Source: Fictibacillus enclensis | GTDB lineage: Bacteria; Bacillota; Bacilli; Bacillales; Fictibacillaceae | Length of the DNA stretch: 64,000 bases | Assembly: GCF_001457035.1 (NCBI RefSeq) | Contig: NZ_KQ758620.1 | Span: 186,001 to 250,000 of the forward strand | Direction: 5' to 3' | Shown here: positions 24,328 through 32,781 of the stretch, piece after piece | Numbering within the stretch: the first letter of the stretch is position 1 | Layout of the letters: each line of letters opens with the position of its first letter | Translations under genes and position numbers: made by a program | Notes under the pieces: model-generated | What the model saw: the letters and a program-made list of their open reading frames with translations, nothing else | Database searches by the model: none | Told to the model about the DNA's origin: nothing

Positions 24328-25809
24328 ATGAAGAAACTAGAAACCGGATTGGTTATTGGCGGGAGTATAGGCGGCCTACTGGCTGCGCGTATTTTATCCG
24401 ATTTTTGTTCCAAGGTACTGGTTGTTGAAAAAGATGCCTTCCCGGACGGCCCGGAACATCGTCAGGGCACACCTCAGGCCTTCCATCCCCACCGTATAAC
24501 ACCGCGTGGCAAAGCGATTATTGATCGTTTTTTTCCTGATTATGAACAGGATCTGGTTTCACTTGGTGCCCCTTCTTCACTTAATAAAATTATTCATCAG
24601 CACAACCAGTTCGGCACCATGGTCAGCCCTTATCCAAGAAACGATATTAAATTCAGCCGGGCCGTACTTGAATATGTGATCCGGGAACGGGTCCGGAAAA
24701 TAGATAACATCCACTTTCTACAAAAGCATGACGTCCTTTCTCTCAGCGTCTCCCCTGAAAACGACAGAATTACAGGAGTGATGGCCCGTGATCGGGAAAC
24801 AGACCTGTCTCCTTTTCCGGTCGTAGCCGAATTGGTCATTGATACAAGCGGAAGAACTTCCAAGCTAACCAAGTGGCTCGGTGATCTAGGTTATAACGTT
24901 CCTCTTCCGGATAAAATGACAGCAAACATCGGATACAGCACACGAAGGTATAAACTTCCTCCCGGCAAGGAACATCTGGCCGAAAAATGGGAGGCCGTAA
25001 ATGTTGGCGGAACGCCTGGAAAGACATTCCTAGGTGCCTTTTCTTTCATTGAAAACCAAGTGGCCGAAACCATCCTTTATCGTCCGGACGGCGTGTTTCC
25101 GCCGAGTGATCCAGTTGAATTTGAAAAGGAAATCAGCAGGCTTTCAAGCCCTCTTATTTCCGAGTTGATTTCGGGTCTGGAACCCATTACCCCGCCGAAA
25201 AGCTTTCGTGTACCCTATTTATTCCGCCAGCATTTTGAACAAATGAAAAACTGGCCAGCTGGTTTGCTTGTTTTGGGAGATGCATACTGCAATTTTGACC
25301 CGATCTTTGGCCAGGGCATGACGGTCGCTGCAATGGAAGCTGAACTGCTGTATAAAGAATTGGAACGCAATGACACGTCTGAAACCGGTTTTGAACAATC
25401 CATCCTGAAAAAATTCCAGCATGTGATTGAGGCAGCCTGGTGGCTGAACTGTGCAGCTGATTTGCGCTGGGACGGTGTCGGTTACGAGGGTAGCCAGCCT
25501 CTGAAAGGAATTGAATTTGGTCAAACCTATATGGATCTTTACTTAAAATATGCCACCGAAAAGCAGGACTGGAAGCTGTATGGACTTTATTGGGCTGTGA
25601 ACACCCTGTCGGTTTCCCCGAGAGCAATATTCAATCCCGAAATGGTTCGAACCGTCCTGTCTTCTTCCCCATCCGGCCAAAACGTGCTTGATAAATTGGA
25701 GAATGGCCATTCGCTTGAAAACGTACTGAGGGATATCCTTCCCGATTTTTCGGAAGAAATCTTTGATCCGGAGAAAATGAACAAATTAGAGGTTCGTCAC
25801 GAGAATTGA
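24328..25809 (+). CDS. FAD-dependent oxidoreductase of the squalene/aromatic monooxygenase type
   Basis: This flavoprotein has 493 residues. The dinucleotide-binding start VIGGSIGGLLAARILSDF is at residues 9-26, and the second FAD motif LVLGDAYCNFDPIFGQGMTV has the DG-like GD of group A monooxygenases. The insert KDAFPDGPEHRQGTPQAFHP resembles epoxidases such as LasC. The substrate is unknown. GAGAGGAG precedes the ATG at 24328; an in-frame start at 24289 would lie within the operator. It is controlled by the palindrome upstream and the TetR gene downstream, an arrangement typical of inducible detoxification. Confidence 0.83.
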   Translation: MKKLETGLVIGGSIGGLLAARILSDFCSKVLVVEKDAFPDGPEHRQGTPQAFHPHRITPRGKAIIDRFFPDYEQDLVSLGAPSSLNKIIHQHNQFGTMVSPYPRNDIKFSRAVLEYVIRERVRKIDNIHFLQKHDVLSLSVSPENDRITGVMARDRETDLSPFPVVAELVIDTSGRTSKLTKWLGDLGYNVPLPDKMTANIGYSTRRYKLPPGKEHLAEKWEAVNVGGTPGKTFLGAFSFIENQVAETILYRPDGVFPPSDPVEFEKEISRLSSPLISELISGLEPITPPKSFRVPYLFRQHFEQMKNWPAGLLVLGDAYCNFDPIFGQGMTVAAMEAELLYKELERNDTSETGFEQSILKKFQHVIEAAWWLNCAADLRWDGVGYEGSQPLKGIEFGQTYMDLYLKYATEKQDWKLYGLYWAVNTLSVSPRAIFNPEMVRTVLSSSPSGQNVLDKLENGHSLENVLRDILPDFSEEIFDPEKMNKLEVRHEN

Positions 25810-25851
25810 TATACTTTTCCTAAGAAGCAGCAACCACAGGAGTGAATACAT

Positions 25852-26445
25852 TTGCCATTAAACGAAGAACAGCTTCAGCAAAAACGTGACGAACGAAGAG
25901 AACAAATCTTGTCTGCCGCTCTCAAGGTCTTTGCCCGCAGAGGACTGATCGGTACAAAGATGAGCATGATCAGCGAAGAAGCCGGTATCAGCCAAGGCCT
26001 TATGTATCGGTATTTTACTTCTAAAGATGAATTGTTTATCACCCTGGTGGAACGCGCCATACAGGGATCCATCGAAGGAACAAAACAGATTCACCAGATG
26101 CCCGGGTCCCCGCTTGAGAAGTTAACAAGGCTGACCGAAATCATTCTTGATGAAGACGGACAGTTGTATTTTTTGCTTATGCATCAAGTGCGAACCTCAG
26201 ATGATGTGCCTGAAAAAGCAAAAGCGCTTCTTGAATATGCATCCATGGATGTATATGTCGACATGCTGAAGCCTGTATTTGAAGAAGGTCAGAAAAACGG
26301 AGAACTGGCAGAGGGAGATATCAGTGAACTGATCTCCTGCTACTTCACCGTCATATCCGGTTTGATGACCCTAAATATTCCTAAAACACAAGGATTTCAA
26401 CTTCCACGGGTGGAATTATTGATGAGGATGTTTACACGTCTCTAA
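25852..26445 (+). CDS. TetR/AcrR family regulator of the FAD oxidoreductase operon
   Basis: This 197-residue regulator starts at a TTG behind AGGAGTGAATACAT. The helix-turn-helix reads TKMSMISEEAGISQGLMYRYF and is followed by TSKDELFITLVERA. It lies 42 bp after the oxidoreductase in the same direction and has no promoter that I can see, so it is probably made from the promoter it represses. Confidence 0.88.
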   Translation: MPLNEEQLQQKRDERREQILSAALKVFARRGLIGTKMSMISEEAGISQGLMYRYFTSKDELFITLVERAIQGSIEGTKQIHQMPGSPLEKLTRLTEIILDEDGQLYFLLMHQVRTSDDVPEKAKALLEYASMDVYVDMLKPVFEEGQKNGELAEGDISELISCYFTVISGLMTLNIPKTQGFQLPRVELLMRMFTRL

Positions 26446-26469
26446 TAAAAAGAGATAGAGGTATGGTGG

Positions 26470-27009
26470 ATGAGAATTGGATTAATGCGTCATTTTAAAG
26501 TAACAAGGGGGTATCCCAGCGGATTTTTTTCATCGTCTGACCTGATGAAGTGGGTGGATGAATATGATGCTTCCGGGGTCGAAGAGTCAGAAGTTGACCT
26601 TGGGGGAGTAGATTGGAAGACGTGCTATTCGAGCAATCTAACGAGAGCCGCAATCACAGCACGGCGGGCGTTTAAGGGAGAGATTACGTTTTTGGATGAA
26701 TTAAGAGAAATCAGGCTTTCCCCTTTCTTTCGTTCAAACATCAAGCTTCCATTGCCCGTTCATCTCTTATTTATCCGGATGGCCTGGCTGATGAAACATC
26801 CCTCACAGAACCCTGGCAAACAAGAGGTTCTCCAGCAGATCAGCAATACGGTGGACCGTATCACCGGGCATCAGGAGGAGAATATTTTAATTGTCTGCCA
26901 TGGCGGTGTGATGATGTTCATGCGCAAAGAGCTGCTGAAGCGAGGCTACAAAGGCCCTAAGCTTGGCCGGCACATTGAACATGGGAAAGTCTATGTATTT
27001 GAGAATTGA
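26470..27009 (+). CDS. Histidine phosphatase (phosphoglycerate mutase-like) family protein
   Basis: This protein has 179 residues. The catalytic motif is RHF at residues 7-9 rather than the common RHG, and the second histidine is in LIVCHGGVM. The arginine in SSNLTRAAITAR fits the phosphate pocket. The substrate is unknown. AGGTATGGTGG precedes the ATG. It is 24 bp after the TetR gene and may be the third gene of that operon. Confidence 0.83.
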   Translation: MRIGLMRHFKVTRGYPSGFFSSSDLMKWVDEYDASGVEESEVDLGGVDWKTCYSSNLTRAAITARRAFKGEITFLDELREIRLSPFFRSNIKLPLPVHLLFIRMAWLMKHPSQNPGKQEVLQQISNTVDRITGHQEENILIVCHGGVMMFMRKELLKRGYKGPKLGRHIEHGKVYVFEN

Positions 27010-27018
27010 AACATGAGA

Positions 27019-27053
27019 AACTTCTGTTTTTCGCTTATCGAAACTCAGAAGTT
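27019..27053. terminator. Terminator between convergent genes
   Basis: AACTTCTG pairs with CAGAAGTT, then a run of seven T on the plus strand. The stop codon of the DedA gene on the other strand lies in its right arm. Confidence 0.8.
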
Positions 27054-27644
27054 TTTTTGTTGATTTGGTTTGCGTTTCCCAACGAACTTCATCACCGTAA
27101 TAAGGAGAGTGGTAACCGTAAAAGCGATAAAAAAGATGGCCTGTAACAGCAGGATCACGTCCATCGCCCTGCCCTTTTCACCTGAATAAAAATACCCGAT
27201 TCCTAAAAAAAGAAGAGTAGCAGGAAACGTACCCATGACGGTCAGCAGTGAATACTTCCAGATGTTCATCTTGGACATTCCCGCAAAAAAGGGAACCACA
27301 TTGCCGATCGGCAGAGGACTTAGGACAGCTACACACCAATTTCCGTACTTTCGTATGGCTTTCTTTGTTTTGTCCAGTTTGGCACGCTTATCAGAACTTA
27401 TTTTTCTTTCAGCGGACTCTCCAAGTTTTAGCCCAATGGAATAGGGAATATAGCTTCCGACTGTGTAAAAAAGGCTCCCGCCCAGTGAAACCCATACCAC
27501 ATCCAACCAGCTTAAATCCATTAGAATGCCAGCTGTCACTATAAAGGCAGAACCGACAAATGGAAAAGAACTTCCCTCAAGCAGTTGGGAAAACAGAATG
27601 CCCCAAACTCCCCATTCTTCAAACAACCTTGTCATCCAATCCAA
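27045..27644 (-). CDS. DedA family membrane protein
   Basis: This inner-membrane protein is of the DedA/VTT superfamily, implicated in lipid flipping and envelope homeostasis. Motifs: FLxG-like SQLLEGSSFPFVGSAFI near the start and a later GNWCVAVLSPLPIGNVVPFFAGMSKM, the conserved re-entrant G-R-x-x-P-type loop (here without the usual arginine). The start is uncertain: a TTG at 27644 has AGGTGG 9 bases upstream and gives 199 residues; ATGs at 27635 and 27662 are alternatives. It is divergent from yhjC-yhjB. Confidence 0.82.
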   Translation of the reverse strand: MDWMTRLFEEWGVWGILFSQLLEGSSFPFVGSAFIVTAGILMDLSWLDVVWVSLGGSLFYTVGSYIPYSIGLKLGESAERKISSDKRAKLDKTKKAIRKYGNWCVAVLSPLPIGNVVPFFAGMSKMNIWKYSLLTVMGTFPATLLFLGIGYFYSGEKGRAMDVILLLQAIFFIAFTVTTLLITVMKFVGKRKPNQQKNF

Positions 27645-27826
27645 CAAAACCACCCACCTCATTATCCATTCAAGGTTTGATTCAAGTATAATAAAATGCG
27701 GTGGTTCCACCCAGAGACTCCAGATATAAATGATGTACTCCCCGAGCATTATTTTCCTCCTCCACCAATGTAAGCCTTATCATTTTCGCTCAATACGAAA
27801 TATTTTAACAATTTACTCAATTACCC

Positions 27827-27855
27827 TTGTACTGCCAGTTTTTTGCTGGTATGAT
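27827..27855 (+). promoter_or_regulatory. SigA promoter of yhjC-yhjB
   Basis: TTGTAC (27827-27832), 17 bases, TATGAT (27850-27855). The spacer itself contains CCAG/CTGG as an inverted repeat. The leader to yhjC is about 35 bp. Confidence 0.55.
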
Positions 27856-27894
27856 AATGAACATTGAATTCACCGTAGAAGGAGTCTCGTCATC

Positions 27895-28095
27895 ATGAAA
27901 AAAGGGATATTAACTATACTGGTTCTGCTTCCTTTCGTTGCGCAGCTGGCTTTATTGCCTTTTGTCAACAAGATTGGCCCCATCGTTTTTGGGTTGCCAT
28001 TTTTCCACTTCTGGTTATTTTTGTGGATCGTTTTAACCCCTTTATGCACCTATGGCATCTATCAACTTCAGAAATCAAAGGGAGGCTTGGAGTAA
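27895..28095 (+). CDS. yhjC: DUF3311 small membrane protein, partner of the SSS transporter
   Basis: This protein of 66 residues has two membrane helices (about 4-22 and 35-58) separated by VNKIGPIVFGLPFF, a pattern seen in DUF3311 proteins. These are found immediately before sodium:solute symporters, as in B. subtilis yhjC-yhjB and as the small subunit-like partner of other pairs. It ends one base before the symporter start, so the two are coupled. Confidence 0.85.
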   Translation: MKKGILTILVLLPFVAQLALLPFVNKIGPIVFGLPFFHFWLFLWIVLTPLCTYGIYQLQKSKGGLE

Positions 28096-28096
28096 C

Positions 28097-29596
28097 ATGC
28101 AAGGCAATTTAACAGCACTGTCTATCACCATTTTTATCATTTTAACCGTAGTCCTCATCGGCTTCCTTTCCGGCCGTGATAAAAAAGTCCGCAGCTCTGT
28201 AGAAGAGTGGTCGGTTGGCGGAAGACGCTTCGGCGGCCTGCTCGTCTGGTTTCTTGTAGGTGCGGATCTGTATACCGCCTACACCTTCCTGGGTCTTACC
28301 AGTACAGCCTATACAGGAGGAAGCCTCGCTTTTTTTGCGATTCCGTATTCTGTACTCGCCTTTTTTATCTCTTACTTTTTTCTTCCAAAGCTTTGGAAGG
28401 TGGCTAATCATCATAAATTAACAACATTGGCTGATTATGCAAGAGAGCGATTTGACAGCAAGCTCCTGTCCATTCTTATTGCCATTGTTGGCGTACTCAT
28501 GCTGATTCCATATATCTGTTTGCAGCTCAGCGGTATCCAGGATACGCTGCAAGTTGCAGGAACCGGCTTTATCAATGTAAAGGTCGTGGTGGTCACTTCC
28601 TTCCTGCTCGTGGCGCTTTATACCTTTTTCAGCGGTATTAAAGGACCAACATACACAGCAATTATAAAAGATGTTCTCGTTTGGGCCATCATGCTGTTTA
28701 TGGTCGTGTCTCTTCCAATGATTCACTTTGGAGGCTGGACTCCGATGATGGACCGTCTTGTTAAGGATGCACCGCAGCTGTTAACCATACCAACCGACGG
28801 GCCAAAGGGTATTCCCTGGTTCATCACCGCATCACTCGTCTCTGCGTTAGCCCTGTTTATGTGGGCACACGCGGCAACCGGCGTTTTCACAGCAAAAAGT
28901 GCAGATTCAATCCGCAAAAATGCGATGTTCCTGCCGCTTTATAATATCGTTCTTATTCTTGTTATTTTCCTTGGATTCATCGCTTTTCTTGTACTTCCGA
29001 AGGGGACGGATCCTCGCTTTGCCCTGTTGACGCTGATCCAGTCTTCTTATGGCGGTGTCGCACAGGGGCTGGCGTATGCAACCATTGCCCTGGCTTCCTT
29101 GATTCCATGTTCCATCATGGCCATCGGGGCATCCAACCTGTTTGCCAATAACATTTACCGTGATTGGATTAACCCCAAGGTTAAACCTTCCCGTCTTACC
29201 ATGATTACAAGGGGTATGGTATTTGTTGTTATCGGACTGGCCCTTTTATTCGGCCTGGTCTTCCCAAGTGCCCTGGTTTCCCTGCAACTGCTCGGTGTTT
29301 CCGGCATGGTGCAAATCTTCCCGGCGATTGTCATCAGCCTTTTCTGGAAAAACCAAACAAGAGAAGCGACAATCATTGGTTTGCTTGTTGGACTGGCCAC
29401 AACATTTACGGTCTACGGCACTGGCAATTCCTATGGCATCTACGAAGGATTCTGGGGACTCGCTGCGAATTTCCTCGCGGTTGTTGTGCTTAATCCGCTT
29501 TTTGTGAAGAAAGCAAAGAGCAACGCCAACCCGGTAAAAGAGTTCTTATTTAACAAAAATCAAAAAGAAGCCTCCCTTGCCAAAAAAGGAGCTTAA
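28097..29596 (+). CDS. yhjB: Sodium:solute symporter (SSS) family transporter
   Basis: This importer has 499 residues and 13 predicted helices. VGGRRFGGLLVWFLVGADLYTAY and YSVLAFFISYFFLPKLWKV are typical of the family's first two helices, and CSIMAIGASNLFANNIYRD of the sodium site in helix 8. The substrate is unknown. The start at 28097 (MQGNLTAL) is used rather than 28052, which overlaps yhjC by 44 bp. Confidence 0.88.
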   Translation: MQGNLTALSITIFIILTVVLIGFLSGRDKKVRSSVEEWSVGGRRFGGLLVWFLVGADLYTAYTFLGLTSTAYTGGSLAFFAIPYSVLAFFISYFFLPKLWKVANHHKLTTLADYARERFDSKLLSILIAIVGVLMLIPYICLQLSGIQDTLQVAGTGFINVKVVVVTSFLLVALYTFFSGIKGPTYTAIIKDVLVWAIMLFMVVSLPMIHFGGWTPMMDRLVKDAPQLLTIPTDGPKGIPWFITASLVSALALFMWAHAATGVFTAKSADSIRKNAMFLPLYNIVLILVIFLGFIAFLVLPKGTDPRFALLTLIQSSYGGVAQGLAYATIALASLIPCSIMAIGASNLFANNIYRDWINPKVKPSRLTMITRGMVFVVIGLALLFGLVFPSALVSLQLLGVSGMVQIFPAIVISLFWKNQTREATIIGLLVGLATTFTVYGTGNSYGIYEGFWGLAANFLAVVVLNPLFVKKAKSNANPVKEFLFNKNQKEASLAKKGA

Positions 29597-29597
29597 C

Positions 29598-29629
29598 AAA
29601 AGACCGCCCGGTGTTCCGGGTGGTCTTTT
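29598..29629. terminator. Bidirectional terminator
   Basis: AAAAGACCGCCCGG pairs with CCGGGTGGTCTTTT around TGTT. A and T runs on both sides serve yhjB (plus) and the zinc peptidase (minus). Confidence 0.9.
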
Positions 29630-29636
29630 GTTGTTA

Positions 29637-30476
29637 TCATAAGTTCTTGGCATGAAAGGTATCGCCGCCTTCGATGGTGCCGTTCTTCAATCCTTTGTTA
29701 AACCAGCGCATCCGCTGCTCTGAGGTTCCGTGGGTAAAGCTTTCCGGCACCACATAGCCCTGGGCCTTTTTTTGCAGAGTATCATCCCCTACTGCACTGG
29801 CCGCCCTGATCGCTTCTTCTACATCTCCTTTTTCGAGGAGGTCCATGCCTTGTGCCTCATGTGCCCATACTCCTGCATAATAATCAGCCTGAAGCTCGAC
29901 ACGCACCGATTGGGCATTCGCTTGGGTTTTGCTCAAGTTCTGCCGTGAGCCCTGATCCATCGTTCCCAATAGATTTTGCACATGGTGCCCCACTTCATGG
30001 GCAATTACATATGCCATGGCAAAATCCCCCGGTGCATGAAACTCGTTTTTTAGCTCCTGATAAAAACTCAAATCAATGTAAAGCTTTTGATCTCCTGGAC
30101 AGTAGAACGGGCCAACGGATGAACCCGCATTTCCGCATGCCGATTGAACGGTGCCGTTATACAAAACCAGTTTTGGATTTTTATACTCCTTCCCCTCTTC
30201 CTCAAACTCTTTTTTCCAGACATCTTCCGTATCCGCAAGAACCACTGACACAAACGAAGCCAATTCCTTTTCCTGATCAGATTCTTCATAGGGGACAGAA
30301 GAGTTATCTGTACTTGTCGTGCTCAAGCTGTTCAGCACATCGCTCGGGTTTCCGCCAAGCAGCATGACGACGAGCACAAGAACGATCCCGCCTAATCCGC
30401 CGCCAACCAGAGTTTTTCCCCCCATTCCACGCCTGTCCTCCACATTTGTGCTTTGTCTTCTACCTTGCCATTTCAT
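29637..30476 (-). CDS. Neutral zinc metallopeptidase of the YpfJ type
   Basis: This 279-residue membrane-anchored protein starts MKWQGRRQSTNVEDRRG, then has a Gly-rich helix (about 22-42). The extracytoplasmic domain carries the zinc motif HEVGHHVQ and a downstream VELQADYYAGVW with the third ligand, as well as ACGNAGSSVGPFYCPGDQ, a family block with two cysteines. No substrate is known. GGGAGG lies 6 bases before the ATG at 30476; the ATG at 30482 touches the site and is less likely. Confidence 0.87.
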   Translation of the reverse strand: MKWQGRRQSTNVEDRRGMGGKTLVGGGLGGIVLVLVVMLLGGNPSDVLNSLSTTSTDNSSVPYEESDQEKELASFVSVVLADTEDVWKKEFEEEGKEYKNPKLVLYNGTVQSACGNAGSSVGPFYCPGDQKLYIDLSFYQELKNEFHAPGDFAMAYVIAHEVGHHVQNLLGTMDQGSRQNLSKTQANAQSVRVELQADYYAGVWAHEAQGMDLLEKGDVEEAIRAASAVGDDTLQKKAQGYVVPESFTHGTSEQRMRWFNKGLKNGTIEGGDTFHAKNL

Positions 30477-30686
30477 ACGCATCCTCCCAGCAGCATGTTC
30501 AGTTACTAGTGAATATACCCCATTAAGGAGGGAGTTATCGCACCCAAATTACGATCCTTTCAAATTCCTTCCCCTTAAAAGCTTGTTTTTTAATCATTTT
30601 TTGTAAAATCGGAAAGATTTTTGTGGTAATGTAGTTAATAAGTGGTTTAATATCCATAATTAACCTATTACAGTTATGAAAAGGAG

Positions 30687-31931
30687 GTGGGAGAAATCAG
30701 GGGAGAAAAGATTAAATATTTTAGAGAAATCAAACAGCTTACTCAAAGAGAGCTCACAGATGGTATATGTTCCATAACGTATTTAAGTAAAGTAGAAAAC
30801 AACATCATTGAACCTTCCGAACAGATTCTTCAATTATGGTGTAGTCGCTTGGGTATTGAATATTCAATGTTTGTTCAGTCCTCTTCTGCTTTAACCTTCA
30901 AACAAGAGTTGAAAATGTGGTACGAAGCCATAAAACTCCGAGATCTTTCATTATCGAAAAGGTATTACCAAACGATCAAAGACCAGGTTACAGGTATTGA
31001 GGATATTGATATTTTAGCCTCTTTCCATCTTGTCAGCAGCCGGCACTTCCTGTTATCTCAATTGTATAATGATGCAAAATATCACCTAACCAGAGTTAAA
31101 CATTACGTCAGCTGTCTCTCCAATGAATTATCAGCCTATTATTATTACTTTAACGGACTTTACGAATATTTGAACGGGAACATCCAACAGGCACTAAACG
31201 ATTTTTTCAGAGCAAAAGAGACGGTACGGGAACCCGAATTTTATTATCAGCTTGGCTTGATCTATGGAAAACTTGGAAGGATGACCTTATCTATTGTTAA
31301 CACTGAAAAAGCATTGGCATCATTTAATCAACACATGTTGATTTACAAAATGGTTGACTGTTATATCTTATTGGGTATCAACTATAACCGGATCAACGAA
31401 CACGAAACAGCTAAGTCATATTTTGAAAAAGCCTTAAACGGTGTGAATAGCCTACAAAATTCCCGCCACCTTTTGAGCAAGATCTACCATAATCTTGGGT
31501 GTGTCTATCAAAGACAAAAGAATTCAGAAGAGGCAATTCTTTACTTCTTAAAGTCCCTGCAAGAGTGCACCAAATTAAGAGAGAGAAGGCATACCATTTA
31601 TTTATTAGCAAGAGAACTATACACATGCGCGAAAATAGATGAAAGCCGCAAATGGCTAAAAAAAGGTCTGCAGTTATCGCCATCCAAAAACGACGATACC
31701 TATTACCTGTTAAAAACACTTGAATTTCAACTTGAAGAAAAGCAAAATGAACCTGGCTATTTACAATTTCTCGAGGAAAAGGCCGTCCCTTTCTTTCAAT
31801 ATAAAAACGATGTCTTTAATATTGGAAGATACTATGAACTCTTAGCTCACAGCTACTATTGTAATAAAAGATATAAAAAGGCTAGCGATTATTATAGTAA
31901 AGCCTATGAATTAAAAATTGAATACAACTAA
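30687..31931 (+). CDS. RRNPP-type quorum-sensing regulator (HTH + TPR)
   Basis: This is a 414-residue cytoplasmic regulator. Residues 1-60 are an Xre-type helix-turn-helix (RGEKIKYFREIKQLTQREL, SITYLSKVENN). From about 65 to the end it is built of TPR hairpins (for example ALNDFFRAKETVREPEFYYQ, SKIYHNLGCVYQRQKNSEEA). This is the PlcR/NprR/AimR plan, in which an imported peptide binds the TPR domain. A 38-codon exported-peptide gene lies 16 bp downstream and the SDP-like toxin genes follow. The start is odd: the perfect ribosome site AAGGAGGTG includes the only in-frame GTG (30687), while the codon at ideal spacing is ATC (30696). Confidence 0.88.
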   Translation: MGEIRGEKIKYFREIKQLTQRELTDGICSITYLSKVENNIIEPSEQILQLWCSRLGIEYSMFVQSSSALTFKQELKMWYEAIKLRDLSLSKRYYQTIKDQVTGIEDIDILASFHLVSSRHFLLSQLYNDAKYHLTRVKHYVSCLSNELSAYYYYFNGLYEYLNGNIQQALNDFFRAKETVREPEFYYQLGLIYGKLGRMTLSIVNTEKALASFNQHMLIYKMVDCYILLGINYNRINEHETAKSYFEKALNGVNSLQNSRHLLSKIYHNLGCVYQRQKNSEEAILYFLKSLQECTKLRERRHTIYLLARELYTCAKIDESRKWLKKGLQLSPSKNDDTYYLLKTLEFQLEEKQNEPGYLQFLEEKAVPFFQYKNDVFNIGRYYELLAHSYYCNKRYKKASDYYSKAYELKIEYN

Positions 31932-31947
31932 AGGAGCGAATAAAAAA

Positions 31948-32064
31948 ATGAACAAATGGATTAGTTTATTGTATTTTTCGTTTATGCTTATAACATTTGC
32001 GATCAACCTTGATCTTACTACGTTGGAACCACCACTTTTTGATGAAGAATTTCCTGATATTTAA
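31948..32064 (+). CDS. Putative signalling pro-peptide for the adjacent RRNPP regulator
   Basis: This 38-residue peptide begins MNKWISLLYFSFMLITFA, a Sec-type signal, and ends in the acidic tail TTLEPPLFDEEFPDI. Its size, export signal and position 16 bp after an HTH-TPR gene are those of PapR, NprX and AimP precursors. The mature signal would be the last five to ten residues; FPDI recalls the KPDI of NprX, which may be chance. AAGGAG lies 13 bases upstream of the ATG. A terminator follows 17 bp after the stop. It appears to have no known homologue name; function is inferred from context. Confidence 0.75.
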   Translation: MNKWISLLYFSFMLITFAINLDLTTLEPPLFDEEFPDI

Positions 32065-32080
32065 TCTCTAGAATGATGCT

Positions 32081-32104
32081 AAAAAGACCAATAGGTCTTT
32101 TTTT
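32081..32104 (+). terminator. Terminator of the regulator/peptide pair
   Basis: AAAAAGACC and GGTCTTTTT pair around AATA, followed by further T. It separates the signalling genes from the sdp-like operon. Confidence 0.92.
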
Positions 32105-32176
32105 TTGCCTTGATGGGTTGATAAAAAAAATTGTCGAAAGCACAACTGAGTCAGCATAAAGGGACCTAATTTTTTC

Positions 32177-32205
32177 AATACCAAAATATTCAATATAATG
32201 GTATT
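32177..32205 (+). promoter_or_regulatory. Promoter/operator of the sdp-like operon
   Basis: TATAAT at 32194-32199 is a perfect -10 box, but the -35 position reads only TTTTTC. AATACCA (32177-32183) and TGGTATT (32199-32205) are perfect inverted repeats 15 bp apart that bracket the -10. A strong -10 with a poor -35 suggests an activator; the palindrome is a candidate binding site. Confidence 0.5.
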
Positions 32206-32241
32206 TTTTATGTAATAAATATTTCATTACGGAGGGATCGA

Positions 32242-32781
32242 GTGATTAAAAAAACGGCAATCATTTTCATTTTATTTTCTGCGGTATGGGGAAGCCTTTT
32301 CACTTCCTCTATTTTATCCGGTTTAGGAACAACTCCCCTTCCCATTAGTAAGGATACAAAAATCATGTTTGCCTCTATTCTTCCGCAAGGATGGGGATTC
32401 TTCAGTAAGAGTCCAAGAGATTCCTTGTTGGGAATGCATACTGCTAATGCCGAGAGCCTTGATGTCCTCTTTCCCACCATGCGGATGGAAAACGCATTGG
32501 GTCTCTATCGAAAAGGAAGGTCACAAGGTGTTGAGATGGGGGCACTTTCCATGCAAATCTCAAAAAAAGACTGGAAGAAATGCAAGAATAACAGCCTGGA
32601 GGACTGTGAAAGTCTGGCAAAAAAAATCACCTTAAACAATAAGGCCCCAAGCCCGCTGTTGTGTGGTGAATACTTCTTTACAAAAGAAGAGATTGTTCCA
32701 TGGAGCTATTTTAAATACAGTGATTCCGGAACGGAAATAAAAGAAATCGTAAGGGCGGATGTCAAATGTTTCAAAAAGTAG
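32242..32781 (+). CDS. sdpA: SdpA family protein
   Basis: This is a 179-residue protein started by GTG behind GGAGGGATCGA. One N-terminal membrane helix precedes the family phrase FASILPQGWGFFSKSPRD. The rest is extracytoplasmic or peripheral, with cysteines in KKCKNNSLEDCESLA and LLCGEYFF. In B. subtilis SdpA and SdpB are needed together to turn pro-SdpC into active SDP toxin. It overlaps sdpB by 16 bp, so production is coupled. Confidence 0.85.
   Translation: MIKKTAIIFILFSAVWGSLFTSSILSGLGTTPLPISKDTKIMFASILPQGWGFFSKSPRDSLLGMHTANAESLDVLFPTMRMENALGLYRKGRSQGVEMGALSMQISKKDWKKCKNNSLEDCESLAKKITLNNKAPSPLLCGEYFFTKEEIVPWSYFKYSDSGTEIKEIVRADVKCFKK

Noticed and set aside
30483-30686. Further gene between the zinc peptidase and the RRNPP regulator
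   Set aside because: Only short frames without ribosome sites; the stretch most likely holds divergent promoters.
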